NCBI GenBank assembly: GCA_014338405.1
Contig: JTDE01000037.1
Span: forward strand, 177,844-241,843
Source of the DNA: Paragonimus skrjabini miyazakii
Taxonomy: Eukaryota > Platyhelminthes > Trematoda > Plagiorchiida > Troglotrematidae
DNA: 64,000 bases
Reading direction: 5' to 3'
The notes under the pieces were generated by a model. The model was not told the DNA's origin. It made no database searches and worked only from the letters and a program-made list of their open reading frames with translations. A program made the position numbers and the translations under genes. Positions 12,495 through 23,917 of the stretch are shown here, piece by piece. The number at the start of each line of letters is the position of its first letter. Position 1 is the stretch's first letter.

Positions 12495-13600
12495 CTAAGT
12501 CCAGGGCAGGGTCGAACTCACGAATACTGGTTTCTGAACACATAGGGCCGGCTTCAGTCGATTGATTGTGACAGCCTCAGCAAACTGCAAGAATCTTGGA
12601 CTGGAATGACGTAATAAAATTCTGAATGCACAAGCCGGATCGATGACGTGACCAGTGGTCAGAATTTGTCTTGCGACTGCGGACACTGGTTGTTTGCATG
12701 TTTCAACAACATTGCTGTTCTGTTTTGGATAACTATTCGATTGTAGTACAGTCGTGATCAACTCTAATTCTTCCACAAGACTGTCTTGTGTACAGATTCG
12801 TCTTGCGCGTGTGAATAGTGTATTCAATGGTGCGCGCTTTTGATGGGCCGGTGTAAAACTACTAAAGCTTAGGTATTTACCATACCACATGAATTTCCTA
12901 TAAACACCACTTTTGATATAGCCATAGTCCCGACGACTTGTGAGTATGTCTAGAAACGGCAAACAAGTACCAGTCTCAAATTCACAGGTTACCTTCAGAT
13001 TTTGATGAAAACTTATTAAGCTGGGCACTAGGTTATCTGTTTGGACTAATGCATCACCAACGTAGCGTTTGTAATGTGATAAACTCGCTATGTCTGCGGC
13101 TAAATCTCACTTAATCTTTAACGTGAAAAAGTTAGCTAAGATGGGCCCCACTGGACTCCCTACGGCTACCCTATCTATTATGCGGTAACACCGATCAAGA
13201 AAACGGAAACTGACGTTTTCAGTGCACAACAAGAAGGCTTCGTTTAGAATATCACTAGGCAGAGGCAAAGTAATGCGGCTCATTTCAATAAGTTCACAAA
13301 TATAATCAGTTGTCTCGTGTAACGGGACATTCGTGAACGGTGACTGAACGCCTATGGAACACATCAACTCATTAGCAAGATTTATGTTGTACAAGTCACT
13401 GATCGATTCGCAAGAATCTTCAATAGAATATGTCTTAATGGAGTTAAGTTGGTGACTCACCAGTGTGCCAGTTTATCGTACGGAGAATCTGTCATTGCCA
13501 GAATAGGACTAAGAGGTTTTCCAGACTTGCGTGTTTTATGGAGGTCGTAGAGTTGAGGTGTCGACGACCCACACGGCTTAAGGAATTTGTAAGTCACGTC
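12495..13600 (-). pseudogene. Penelope-like element, RT plus deleted endonuclease, broken
   Basis: Decayed PLE polyprotein on the minus strand. Reading 5' to 3', a piece near 13,600-13,465 has the early RT signature of this group (LYDLHKT...SPYDKLAHW). A frameshift follows near 13,462. The next piece (13,460-13,107) has a motif A remnant ending SPFTNVPL, with the catalytic Asp region altered, and an intact motif B (AVGSPVGPILANFF). An in-frame TGA ends it at 13,107. The same frame goes on with motif C reading YVGD instead of YVDD, then thumb and linker (TRARRICTQDSL). The first half of the GIY-YIG domain is missing: the linker runs almost directly into the C-terminal LQFAEA...LCVQK segment. 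Loss of the catalytic residues, two stops or shifts and the endonuclease deletion make it inactive. Confidence 0.85.
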
Positions 13601-13609
13601 ATCGTTTAT

Positions 13610-15800
13610 GTGTAGCTGTAAGAGAAGTTGAACCGAAGAAATTGACCGAAAAATGTTTCAGCAAATAGACACAGTGGACAACGTCACATAAATAAAAGGT
13701 CGCAGGTAATGTTATGCCAAGCCAATGACCGTAACTCCGTGCTGTGGTGAGTAGATGTTTCGAGTGAAATTCAGATATACTTTCATTGTTCGTTGGTTTC
13801 ATTCGTCACAATAAGTAATGCTGGTTCGTAAAGTTGGAAGAATTGTTCAACACTTGCGTGGTATACAATGGGGTCAATTACTTACGTACGGCTCTCCCGA
13901 ACTCCTGGGAGTAAACGTTTCTCTGTTTGCAAGATGACTATAAATCAGTTGGTAGATTTCAGCCTAGAAGAACGGGGAACTCAGCAGCTAAACAGTATAG
14001 CGTTGTGTATGGTTGAACTAATATGGAAACTAGTAAAATAATGAATAGCTGCGATCACCTAGCAGTCAGTAACTTGATATTAGTAAGATGAATTAAAGAA
14101 ATACAATCCAGACTACATTTTACATGCTCACTACAGTACGCCTTCAAGGTTCGCCTTCAACAAGCAGGAATGCGTATATAATAATATTACTTCAATATAG
14201 CGCTTGTCTCTCACGTTTTCTGCTAAGTTGCCGCTCCCTAACAGAATTCTGTAGGACGATATTGTGATCATGTGGTTCCATGTAGATAAACTGTTGGTTG
14301 TTCTGGTCCTCGGTTGTTGAGTTTGTTGAATCGTCTTGTAGACGTCGAGGTACTGCATAAGTATCACTAGATTCAAGATAATCAGAAATGATAAAAAAAA
14401 ATATCGGCGGCAATTCCCACTAAAACGACGCCTTATTTTCATACCTGTCTTATTGCAATATTGGTATCTTATTAAAAGCTTTTAATAGTATCTATTGACT
14501 TAATATTGACGCGTTGCACGGATTTCACTATCCCGCTTCCACTATCCCGTTATTACTTATAAATCTTCGTGGTTTTATGAAAACTACATCCACTCCGTTC
14601 TACATGAAACTGTTTGGGCTATAATAACCAGGGGTTATTCTATACCACGCACCGCTTACCGATTGATTGTGTACAGTTCTCTGAAGAATTGCAATTCAGA
14701 TATTTTTAACTGTTTATCATATTCTTCTTAGATTTGATACAGAAAATGCGGCAATTAGCTGACTACAGCTTGTTTTCTTTTTTGATGGACTGAATAGTTC
14801 TACTGGTGCGCGTTCGTACTATCTGAGGTTAGCTACTCCATCAGTTACCAATCGAGCGACCATTCATTATGTTCAAGGATACGTAGGTTAAGGACTGCGC
14901 GTAAATAATGGGTTTCGTGAATTTATGAAGCCAACGTGATCAGTTACAGCTATAAGTAGTTGTTGTCTATAATTATTTAATAGTTCTCAGTGATTTGCTG
15001 CATTATTAAACAAATACCGTAACGATTAGCAGTAGGCAGACATTACGACGCTTCGCGGCTTACGAGTGGCAAGATATTTAGATGCAACTGAAATTTATCT
15101 TCATTCACTGGAATCCAGTAGTATACACTCCAGCGCATTTGGACGTCACTCCTGTCAATTATGTTGTCATACACTGGAGAGGCACGCTACCTTGAAGTAA
15201 AAATACCCGTACTCTCTTCAAAATAACTTTTTCAACACTGCGCCTTATTACTAGATTCAATACTAGATGGTTTTTGATTGGCTAAATGAAAAGTCTTCCG
15301 TCACAAGCTAGAGTGGAACAGGAGGGATGTGAAATACGGATGAAACCATTGCCAGAATAGGTCGTCCAGTTCGTGAGTTACATAAACGACCTCCTCCTAA
15401 GATTCTTGTACGAGTAGGCCATGTTCTTCTGTACGTACTTAGTAATAGCCACGGTGGAATTGCGGTCGTATGTGTTTTGGTAAAACATCAGATAGTGAAG
15501 CTGCAATTAGTGCGGTAAACTGGCTACGCGATTCTAGCTAATAACATCTGAGTTCTGGTCTCTCCATTTGCACCTAAAACAGCGCCAACAAAGTTACTAA
15601 TATAAGCATGGGTCCTTGATCATTAATTTTGGAAATGACAATACCTAGCCACTTTACTTACGGCTTTTCGAATATGCAAGCAGACAATACAAAAATACAA
15701 ATGAATGCAGTTCGCTCCGACAAGACAGGTTGGAAGCCCCCATCACATAAAAGTCCTTTCATGTTTGACATTTGCAATCTGCTAAGTTATGAGTAATCTA
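13610..15800. other. no confirmed gene
   Basis: A minus-strand open frame at 14,442-14,131 starts with a basic segment (MKIRRRF) and a hydrophobic stretch that could be a signal anchor. Nothing else supports it, and a run of A bases near 14,392-14,401 leads into a second overlapping frame. I see nothing else. Confidence 0.35.
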
Positions 15801-15809
15801 CACCTCACA

Positions 15810-15978
15810 TTAATCAACTAGCATCGTCCATATCGAGCCCGTTTGAGCTGCTCGTGATACACTGAAGATTGAAACTGGCAAATCCACGTTATCAAAGTGT
15901 ACGCAGTTTACCGCTTGGAAGAATATATCTCCAATGCAGGAGATGAAAAACGAGAATATGGTGAATTGAATAACATGC
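15810..15978 (-). CDS. putative exon E of an unrecognised membrane-protein gene
   Basis: A pyrimidine-rich acceptor (TTTTCTAG) precedes an open frame that begins with one base completing a codon. The peptide starts HVIQFTIFSFFISCIGDIFF, a hydrophobic segment, and stays open to TAA at 15,810. An internal donor-like GTAAAC at 15,911 could end the exon at 15,912 instead. Its phase matches a possible GT donor at the end of the segment at 16,264-16,580. Function unknown. Confidence 0.22.
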
Positions 15979-16263
15979 CTAGAAAAGTTAAGGAAAATGG
16001 CCAATGGGGGCAGGTGTCTTTAGACATTGTCCCTTATGAACAATGAGTCTGACTGGGTTCACTGTGTATCTCTGTGGTGCTTTAGTCGGTTGAATAGCAT
16101 AGGAGTCAGGTGTATACATATTATTCATTCAGTACAATCCAGCGGTTCACTCGAAGCAGTCAGATGTCTCACTTATTTAGCTTTGAAACGACCCAAATGT
16201 AACGATCAAAAGAAGTAGGCAGTGAATCAGCTAAACCCGTTCATGCACTCATTTCGTTATCAC

Positions 16264-16580
16264 AAAACCGAACAAACCACCAGTACGACAATAGCACATA
16301 TGCAGATGGAGCGTTGCAGGTTAGGTGTTGAAGTAGCCACACAACCGGAGCACCACTGTGAGTTACAACTGTATGGTAAACGCTGGATGGTTAGGACCAC
16401 CGACGAACGCTTCAATATACTTCGAGAAACACAATATCTACTGAGTGTCTGAATTTCGGGCGATACCACATTACTAATGCGACGACCAGTGAATGGTGAC
16501 TGTTCACTGATCAAACAACTTAGTTCGCGTTTTATTCCGCGTCCACTGGCTTCTGGCACCTCAGAAAATCCGACGAACAA
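16264..16580 (-). CDS. putative exon D of an unrecognised membrane-protein gene
   Basis: This frame is open for 105 codons after an acceptor-like CCGAAG and is separated from exon C by only 45 bases, a length typical of small flatworm introns. It ends in a hydrophobic run (ICAIVVLVVCSVL) next to a possible donor GTGATA in the phase that exon E needs. If not spliced, TGA at 16,260 ends it. The middle part is hydrophilic, as a long cytoplasmic loop would be. I do not recognise the family. Confidence 0.22.
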
Positions 16581-16625
16581 CTTCGGATTGAGGTAATTAC
16601 AGAGGAATAAAGCTCATAAACCTAC

Positions 16626-16773
16626 CTTGACCAGGTTTTTGTAAATTAATATTGTTAACGTTAGAACCATGGAGTATACATCTGGTACCGTCAACTCATC
16701 GTATATGAAATTCTGAAGCTGTAATTCGTGTGTACTACGAGGGAGTATACACGTAAGATTTCTGCCCAAGGAA
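16626..16773 (-). CDS. putative exon C of an unrecognised membrane-protein gene
   Basis: This segment has the best splice signals of the cluster: a T-rich acceptor ending TTTTTTATAG, 148 bases open in one frame only, and a donor AAG then GTAGGT. The peptide has an NLT glycosylation site, a cysteine, and then a hydrophobic segment (DVYSMVLTLTILIY). This could be an extracellular loop followed by a membrane helix. A class A GPCR is one reading, but no signature motif proves it. Confidence 0.28.
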
Positions 16774-17141
16774 CTATAAAAAATAACGCCACATTATTAG
16801 CTGATCCATCGTGTATGCATATATAAATATATATATACCGGTGACATTGTTTCTACTGTATCAGAACCACTGGAAGCGGCCGAATGAACGTTGAGCTTTT
16901 CAACTCTGTAGGCTTCATTTCATATTGGGTTAACAATTTCAATAGCCAACTGAAATAATAAGACGGAAATTCGTACCAGTAAATCTACAACGACTGGTAG
17001 GGAATATATAATTACACTTTCTTTAATGCTTGTGGAAATAGTTATGCACAAGATGTTTCATAAACGAAGATTTATTTGTCCACAAATTGATACAATACTC
17101 GTAAAAGGACGAATTAATGGTTAGGAAACCCACTGGCTTAC

Positions 17142-17221
17142 CGTAGCAGGTTCGTTCTCAACAGTTCCATTTAAGAACAATAAATTATATTCCTTGTTTA
17201 CTTGTGTTAATCGCAAACTTC
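17142..17221 (-). CDS. putative 80-base exon B of an unrecognised membrane-protein gene
   Basis: The acceptor has a pyrimidine tract and ends CACACAG; the donor is ACG then GTAAGC. The exon starts with two bases completing a codon, which fits the end of exon A, and finishes in phase 0. It encodes about 26 residues including an NGT glycosylation site. Its end phase does not fit exon C directly, so an exon would be missing between them. Confidence 0.28.
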
Positions 17222-17526
17222 CTGTGTGATAGAATAAAGGAATCAAAAGCTTCACAACGATAAAATGACAAAGACAAAAGCAATCGAGAAAAATATATAT
17301 TAGATAACAGAATCGAAGTTCCAACTAACCTTAGTACATTCAGTCAATTTTTATCTGCATAACTATAATATTTTAAGCAGTGAGATCCAATGAACTGCTC
17401 ACACAGAATCACTATGAATTGGTACAAAGGTTGAGTTTAAAGAGAATCCAGTTCTGTAGCTCAGTAATGGACTCAAAACCCTTTTTGAGTTTCAAATGAA
17501 ACGACATTCAAAAAAAGACACTCAAC

Positions 17527-17779
17527 CTGATTTAGTAGCAAATTTTTGCACTCCTCGAATGTTTCCATAAAAGCGGTGGAACATGAAAGCTAGTTCAATA
17601 ATCGAAAGTATATGAAATGTTCTTCCAATAAGCAGGTTCAGAACATTCTGAATTACAACGCACTTGAGAGGTAGCCCGTGCATTGGTGAACCAAATATTG
17701 CGTTACTCGTAATCATGGTTATGGGCAAGTAGTATGTTACAAACAGGAGAGTAAATATCAGTGAAGAATCAAGAGCACA
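17527..17779 (-). CDS. putative exon A of an unrecognised membrane-protein gene
   Basis: Open on the minus strand from just after a TAA (17,780-17,782) to a donor-like TCAG then GTTGAG at 17,526. It has two hydrophobic stretches (LLFVTYYLPI and VLNLLIGRTFHILSII) with a cysteine before the second and HRF after it. The layout loosely recalls TM2-ECL1-TM3 of a class A receptor, but the spacing from cysteine to HRF is four residues too long for a standard DRY. The true 5' end is not determined. Confidence 0.25.
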
Positions 17780-20180
17780 TTACTCATCACAGAATGCATC
17801 AAACGACAGTTTAAACAAGCATATGGCGTTAAAACTGAGCTTATAAAGAAAGAGTATGCACCCCTCATTGCATACTACTTGTGATTGACGCCACACCAAC
17901 GGATGCAGGCAGCTAACGTTCGCAATCTGTGATTCGTGTCATCCAGTTACGCATTGATTATTGTTGGGGCTTTTGGTGTCCTTTAAATAAAACCCGTGTT
18001 CTGAGTTTACAAAGCTCTTTCTGAAAAGTTATTACCACGTTGTCGACAAGGTCCCTAATAATTCGTTTTTTTAATTTTTCGTTTATTTGGATACACGAAG
18101 CTTCTGTCTCAGTTGTTCACAAGACTATGACGAAATATACGTGCGCATAAGTCATACGATATAATGGATCAAATAAAATAGATCTGCCTAATTATTAAAT
18201 CGTTCCACCAGCGCTCTGTTTTATGACAGGTCATAAATGAGTAGACTTAGGAAGTATTCTTGATCAAGTCATAATTGTTTCACAAACATCAAGTGCAAAA
18301 CAGCTCTCACTGTGAGTATAATGCTTACCCGACTTTCACATTATTCGCCATATGAACGCATGTACACAGTAAAATTGCCGTTGGAATTCAAATGTACAAT
18401 ATAGGCGACCTGTGATGTCAGCACAGTACGAGTGTGATGCATGCATGTGCAAAACCGGCTGGAAAATGTGTTATCAGTTAGTGTTCTAGCTACTTGGCAC
18501 GTTGTTTGCAGGTGAGTTCTGAGGTTGATGATTTGATTTTCATTTATTAGTAAACTGAGTGCACGATCCAACACTGATATCATTCTTTTGTCTTTTGTTC
18601 ACGAGGGCCGCTGAACTCAACTGTTTGTGCTGAGTACAGCACTGTTACTTAGTCGTACTCGATTAATGTCTCTCATTTTGAATACGTTGTTGTGGTGATT
18701 GTCAATAAACCTTTTTTCTTGTTCAATTTGCATGTGATTACGTAATCCAATGCAATCAGTAGCGACGAAGACATGTGTTTAAAATGATAACCCAAATACT
18801 TGACTGAGTAGACTTTCGCGCAGAATCTTTTCAAGAATTTGAATATTTAAACTATCAGGAAATATAGCAAAGGTCAAGGCGGTAGATGTGCTGACTTTGT
18901 TACGCAACATATCCGGTGAACCACATATCGGTACTTTTTTCAAGCACCGCACCTTAAATAGGGAATCTGTAGGTTGCCATCAACTATACTGAAAGCCAGG
19001 GTTTAAATTAGACCATTGGAATGACATCATGGAAAATGGGTTTTAAAATACTCCACAATTTCATACTTAAACTGAGTTTATTTTGGACAGCGATAATCTA
19101 CAGTCAATGATACCAGACTATTATCTTATGAGAAACATTTTATCACTACCTGTATGTCGAAAATATTTTGTACGCTGACCTCCAACAAGTGTATATTCGA
19201 AATCCAAGAGAAAGTAATTAGTCATATCTATATGTTGTACATTTCGCACAGCTACCCTAATCTATTCCATTCCCATTGTACAAGTAAGTGATCGAACACT
19301 ACATCAAGCCATGTATGCGGCAACATTTTTTCTGAGAAAATCACGAAGGTCGTGGATGTCAGTATGAGGATTCTGAAATTGAGACTGTTCGTCAAGCTTT
19401 CTAAACAGGCCTTGCAGGATCGAATAATTACCTGATGAGAGCCAAATGGACATTGCATCATGCCATAACACATACCATGATTGTGAATGAGCCCAAATGG
19501 ACCAAATCGAACAACCACTGAAGACACGCTTGCTGGAAAACCTTCTGGTGTTAAAACGATTAATCAGTGAGAAAGACGGCTAGCAGTATTACACAGGCTG
19601 CGGGCGCGGTGTTAACATGAAAAGGATGACGTTATTTGGAGTTTATAGTCATACTGCAAGAATGAAGCTAAGATACCGAGCCTTCCACTTTAAACAACTA
19701 TGTTAAGGAAATAACACGTCGATCTGATCACGGTCCGTTTCGTTTGAGAACGGTGTTATAAAAAGAATTTTATGGTGGGGTAATCTGCGGCTACCACCCC
19801 GAAATACATTTTTTCGACAAATATTCTCCCGAAATAGCCTGTTCTCAACGCGTTTCCTGTGCATGGTTCAAGCGCACAGTCTGGCAGCAAATTAACGACT
19901 CTTATAGTGAGCTGTTTAATTTCTGCATGACAATTGCATAGCAAGTTGATGTATGCCGTTTGAGTTGTTTATTTGCAATCTGTGTTCAGAGGTTCTTCAC
20001 ATGCATTTGTCCACAGCTAAGCCCGGATTTTTGATACGAATAATATTATTCGATACAACTAAAGCAGCCCGTTAACGGCAGTAACCGCCAGCTAGTTTAT
20101 GAGATTACTTTATTCAAAAACTGCAGTAAATCTTATGAAAAGGGTGGACAGACAATTTAAGTTTCACGTACGTTCACTGC
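17780..20180. other. no recognisable gene
   Basis: Only short open frames without domains. I found no RNA gene or repeat that I can support. Confidence 0.45.
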
Positions 20181-20240
20181 TTGACTAAATCATGGGCACT
20201 GAACTTACAATTCGACTTACGGTTAGATGGCACTTCTCAG

Positions 20241-20373
20241 TTAGTTAAGTTAGAACTAATTAAGACATTCAGTTTTATCGGCGCTTCTATCCTATTCATA
20301 AATACAGTTGCCGTATTCAAGAAGAAATATTTCCAACAAATCATCTTGTCTGGTCATAATGAAGATTCCCATA
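20241..20373 (+). CDS. putative exon 1 of an unrecognised gene
   Basis: It follows an acceptor-like TTCTCAG and ends at a good donor (ATA then GTATGT), leaving one base of a codon. The peptide includes a hydrophobic run (FSFIGASILFINTVAVF) followed by lysines, as a membrane helix with a cytoplasmic edge would. Its end phase fits the segment at 20,596. Family unknown. Confidence 0.22.
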
Positions 20374-20595
20374 GTATGTAACCCACCTGGTTCCTACAAT
20401 TTGGATCAGGTGTGCAAATTTAGCCACCGAACTACAAATAAGCTTCTTGACTGCACCGTAATTTTTGTGTTGGAACTGTTGAGATTTCCTCATTTTTGCT
20501 TGCATACGATGTTTCACTTCTGTACAACAACCTTTTGTATCACGTTTGCATTTTGCTGAAATTGATAAAAAGTGACCTTGTAATGCAATACAAAG

Positions 20596-20764
20596 TTTGT
20601 GCACGTCGATCTGCTCTCCTCTCCATTGCGCAGTCGTTTGACGATACTACACGGATCTATCAGCCAATTTTTTTAGCTCCGTTGTACTACGAACATCGTC
20701 GCATCTCTGATCGCGCTTCAGCAGTCCACGGCAACTCTATGATATTGCCCACTTCCGGATACTG
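20596..20764 (+). CDS. putative exon 2 of an unrecognised gene
   Basis: It starts after ACAAAG with two bases that complete the codon left by the previous segment, and ends TACTG then GTAATT with two bases over. The peptide (for example QSFDDTTRIYQPIFLAPLYY) looks protein-like, but I cannot place it. The acceptor lacks a strong pyrimidine tract. Confidence 0.22.
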
Positions 20765-20900
20765 GTAATTTGGAATATTGTGGTGGTCATCTCGAACACT
20801 CGTGAACAATTTATTGTGAGTCAAATCCTTTTGATTATCGTAACTTGCTGGAACCTTGTGACTATTTTGTTTCATTCGTTCATTTCGTTATCACCAATAG

Positions 20901-21048
20901 CCTAATGAGGTACACTGGCGTTTACGTGGTCTATTCAGTAGCTCGTCTTGACCACTACAAAACTTTAAACCAGCCTGTGATTTGTTGTCTTGATATCTTT
21001 ACTCAATCGTATAGGCTCTTCGACAGACTTTGGTTGACTCACGTATAA
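20901..21048 (+). CDS. putative exon 3 of an unrecognised gene
   Basis: It follows the acceptor-like CACCAATAG and starts with one base, which fits the two left by the preceding segment. It is open to TAA at 21,046-21,048; a GTATAA just before could also be a donor. Three segments joined in compatible phase raise the odds of a real gene slightly, but no family resemblance supports it. Confidence 0.22.
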
Positions 21049-21059
21049 CCATGGATAAC

Positions 21060-23360
21060 TTACATCAAAACCAAGTAAAATCAATGTGTATGTGTTACTG
21101 CCAACACAAACAGTATGATTATTTGCGTGAGACGGAGTCCAATTTGCCCAAGTTCTCGAGACAAAGCACAAGAATCAACTACAAAAGGCCGTCGGGGGTC
21201 CAAATACAGAACGACATACACAAGCACAAGAAACCAGCAGATAAAGAGGACCTGACAAAATGCAGTCGTAGCAGCCGTACGAGTTACCAACATACCGGCC
21301 GGTCGACTGGATGGTGACAGTGTCACGATGAACAGTATGCAAATTGTGTTCGCAACAGTTGGGTCAGGGAATGAGTAACGAAGTTACGGCAGTGTGGACC
21401 CGCAAATGAAAATCAATAACCAAAGTAAGGGAATCGGAAACGGGCCTTTCAAATGCAGCCTGCTGGTTTGACTACTTCACTCATGGTCACGAAAAGGAAA
21501 CACGAGAGAAATCAGTAGTGCATGTCACACATACAAATAGCCGAGAAAGACGACCAGGGTCAAAGCATGCTTGAGAACGACGGTACCTGATCGATTGACA
21601 CAAACACCTACACATTACAGTCTCAAAGTATTTCCCTTCGCGAAAAGGGTAGTCAGATAATTACCGTAGTGCATAATACGGTACAACTTTACGATATATC
21701 ATTCATTTCAGTATTGTGTTCAAATTACAAAATTCGTTGACGACCTATATTTTGTGATTTTTGTCGCAAAAATCCATTAGGGATATCGTTAATTCTTTAC
21801 ACACTTGGTTCAGTACGGAAGTTCCTACAGGTGTGTTGTTGAGAACGACGTCATTATACTTGGGTATTTCGACAACCACAGCAAATTGATTGTGAAAGTT
21901 TGCCCTCATGCTTTATGCGACCTAACAGCTATCACGTCTCTATCATCAAGGTTAATTCCTTGGTTCATGCCGCAGCGATATGTGATGGCCGTAAAGTTAA
22001 CCAGGCCTACCACTGTGCCCTGGGATCTAGACAATTTCCTGCGAGCGACTGAGTGAGGTTTAACTGTAATTGGTATTTTTCACCTACTATATCGTCAAAA
22101 TGTACTTACTGAGTCACCTAATCGCCCTGCGAACACTTACAAACAACTGTATGCACCACGTTCCCAGCCATTATTGCCTGCTGTGCATGATTTATTTTGG
22201 GATTCAGAGTATATTGCAAGTGTAAAGAGATTGGATCGACGTGCGGAGGATAACAATAACTTCAATCGACATTAACTTAAGAACGTCGGCCCAAGAAACT
22301 GAAATTTTTACAAGTGAAGCAAATGATGCAATATAACTGAAGCACTTAGTACCGTTGATCCAGTTCACCAACGGTGAAAGAAAACATCACGAGCTGTTAA
22401 CATACCTTTCACTCTCTTCAGCCGCGAAGGCAAAGCATCGGAGCATGTAGGACACGCGGATCGCAACAAAAATAGAAGTGGTTAGTGCATGGGATTTATA
22501 CTGAGGGAGTGTCACCCAATCCAGAGGAAATAAACAACTTGCATCAGCAGCTTATGCACACATGGCCAAACGACGGGTATCCATTAACGCTGCTTTGAAG
22601 AACTGGAGTAACTTCAGATTCCGGTTGCGCAATAACGCGTTGAACGAATTGTGGGGATTGACTACTTGACATGTTTTCATGCTGAGTTGGGGTGGATGAT
22701 GTGGGATTTCTATCCATTCACTCTGTTACTACTGCCTGTTAATTATCACGCACAACAACACCTGGGCATTTATTCGGCCCTTCTACATTGTAGGCTTCTA
22801 TCTGTTTTTTCAATGTAATTGTCACTGCAACTGCAAGTGAACAGATAGTCTACGTGATGGCTTGCACATTTTGGCAAAACACAATTATAAACAAGCTGAG
22901 CAACACACCGAGTTGCACATAGCCGCAACAATTCAACCATTGCTTATGTACGAAGTATGACAAATCGTAATTTCCAAATTACACTAGTTGTGTTATAGAT
23001 GACTTTGAACGGTAGTTTCAGAACGAACTGTTTTTCTAGGAACCTTACAAACGGCAATCTTCATCTGTCTTTTCTGGCCGTGAATATCCACAAATTTCTC
23101 GAGATATCCATTACCAAGTAACAGGTTTTGGGTGATAGTGCGCGTGAGGACACAGAAACAACGACGGTATTTACACAGCGGTATTTAACTAGCGATCGAT
23201 CAAGTCATTTTACACTTGTGAATATCATCGTTGTGACAGTTCAACTTCTTACTTGCAGCACATGTGGTAAACCTCGGCAAATCAGAGATTCCTTCCCACC
23301 GAGATAGATGTTACATTCTATATTATTTCCAATAGTTTTCTCCCAAACCATGCGTTACTA
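21060..23360. other. no recognisable gene; GC-richer repeat-like patch
   Basis: The stretch at about 21,100-21,600 is GC-richer than its surroundings and looks repeat-derived, but I found no second copy here and no coding motif. The rest holds only short open frames. Confidence 0.4.
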
Positions 23361-23429
23361 ACAAGTCAGGCAATTGATCGCAGCTGTCGCATTCCCATAG
23401 ACTTTTCAGTCAGCCCCTTTCGAAAAGAA

Positions 23430-23474
23430 GCACTAGACTCGAGTTTCGCTCTCATCAGAGCTCGTCAGTAGTGC
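23430..23474 (-). ncRNA. type I hammerhead ribozyme, intact core
   Basis: On the minus strand, stem I GCACTA pairs perfectly with TAGTGC at the other end. Between them are CTGACGA, stem II GCTCT-GATG-AGAGC (five pairs), GAAA, a minimal stem III (AC-TCGA-GT), and GTC as the cleavage triplet just before TAGTGC (at 23,435/23,436). Every conserved core position of the family is present. Very short stem III is typical of the type I hammerheads in PLEs and animal retrozymes. It lies downstream of the A and B boxes on the same strand, so a pol III transcript would contain it. Self-cleavage is inferred from sequence. Confidence 0.85.
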
Positions 23475-23492
23475 ATATCATCGCCACTGCCG

Positions 23493-23547
23493 GGACTTGA
23501 ACCACGGACACGCTGTTCATGAAGCAACCGTATTTACCACTGCGCCA
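23493..23547 (-). promoter_or_regulatory. internal pol III promoter (A and B boxes), left arm
   Basis: The A box TGGCGCAGTGG (23,537-23,547) fits TRGYNNARNGG exactly. The B box GGTTCAAGTCC (23,493-23,503) fits the GGTTCRANNCC consensus. The spacing is that of a tRNA gene or SINE head. Confidence 0.8.
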
Positions 23548-23812
23548 TGGACCTCACGTTAGGCACGACCGAATTATCATATGTGAACACTCAACCCTAC
23601 TACTCATCAGTAATCGAATACCGCTCAACAAGTCAATGATTTCTGTGAGTTCAACTTGGAGAGAAGTCCTAGTCAAGAAGTCATCGATTAGAGTTAACAG
23701 ACAGTAACTGTGTCTCCATTTCGAGACGATCGGGCAACCTGATCATTACTCACAAGCGAAGGTGGTTGAACATTCACATATGATAATTCGGTCGTGCCTA
23801 ACGTGAAGTCAA

Positions 23813-23867
23813 TGGCGCAGTGGTAAACACGGTTGCTTCATGAACAGCGTGTCCGTGGTTCAAGTCC
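23813..23867 (+). promoter_or_regulatory. internal pol III promoter (A and B boxes), right arm
   Basis: A box TGGCGCAGTGG at 23,813-23,823 and B box GGTTCAAGTCC at 23,857-23,867, both perfect, mirror those of the left arm. Two convergent-arm promoters could each produce transcripts leading away from the centre. Confidence 0.8.
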
Positions 23868-23877
23868 CGGCATTGGC

Positions 23878-23917
23878 GATGACGAGCTCTAATGAGAGCG
23901 AAACTCGAGTCTAGTAC
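23878..23917 (+). ncRNA. hammerhead remnant in the right arm, stem I strand deleted
   Basis: It has the same core as the left arm (ACGA, stem II GCTCT/AGAGC, GAAA, CTCGAGTC). About 12 bases that include the 5' strand of stem I and the first bases of CTGACGA are missing, so it should not fold into an active ribozyme. Confidence 0.7.
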
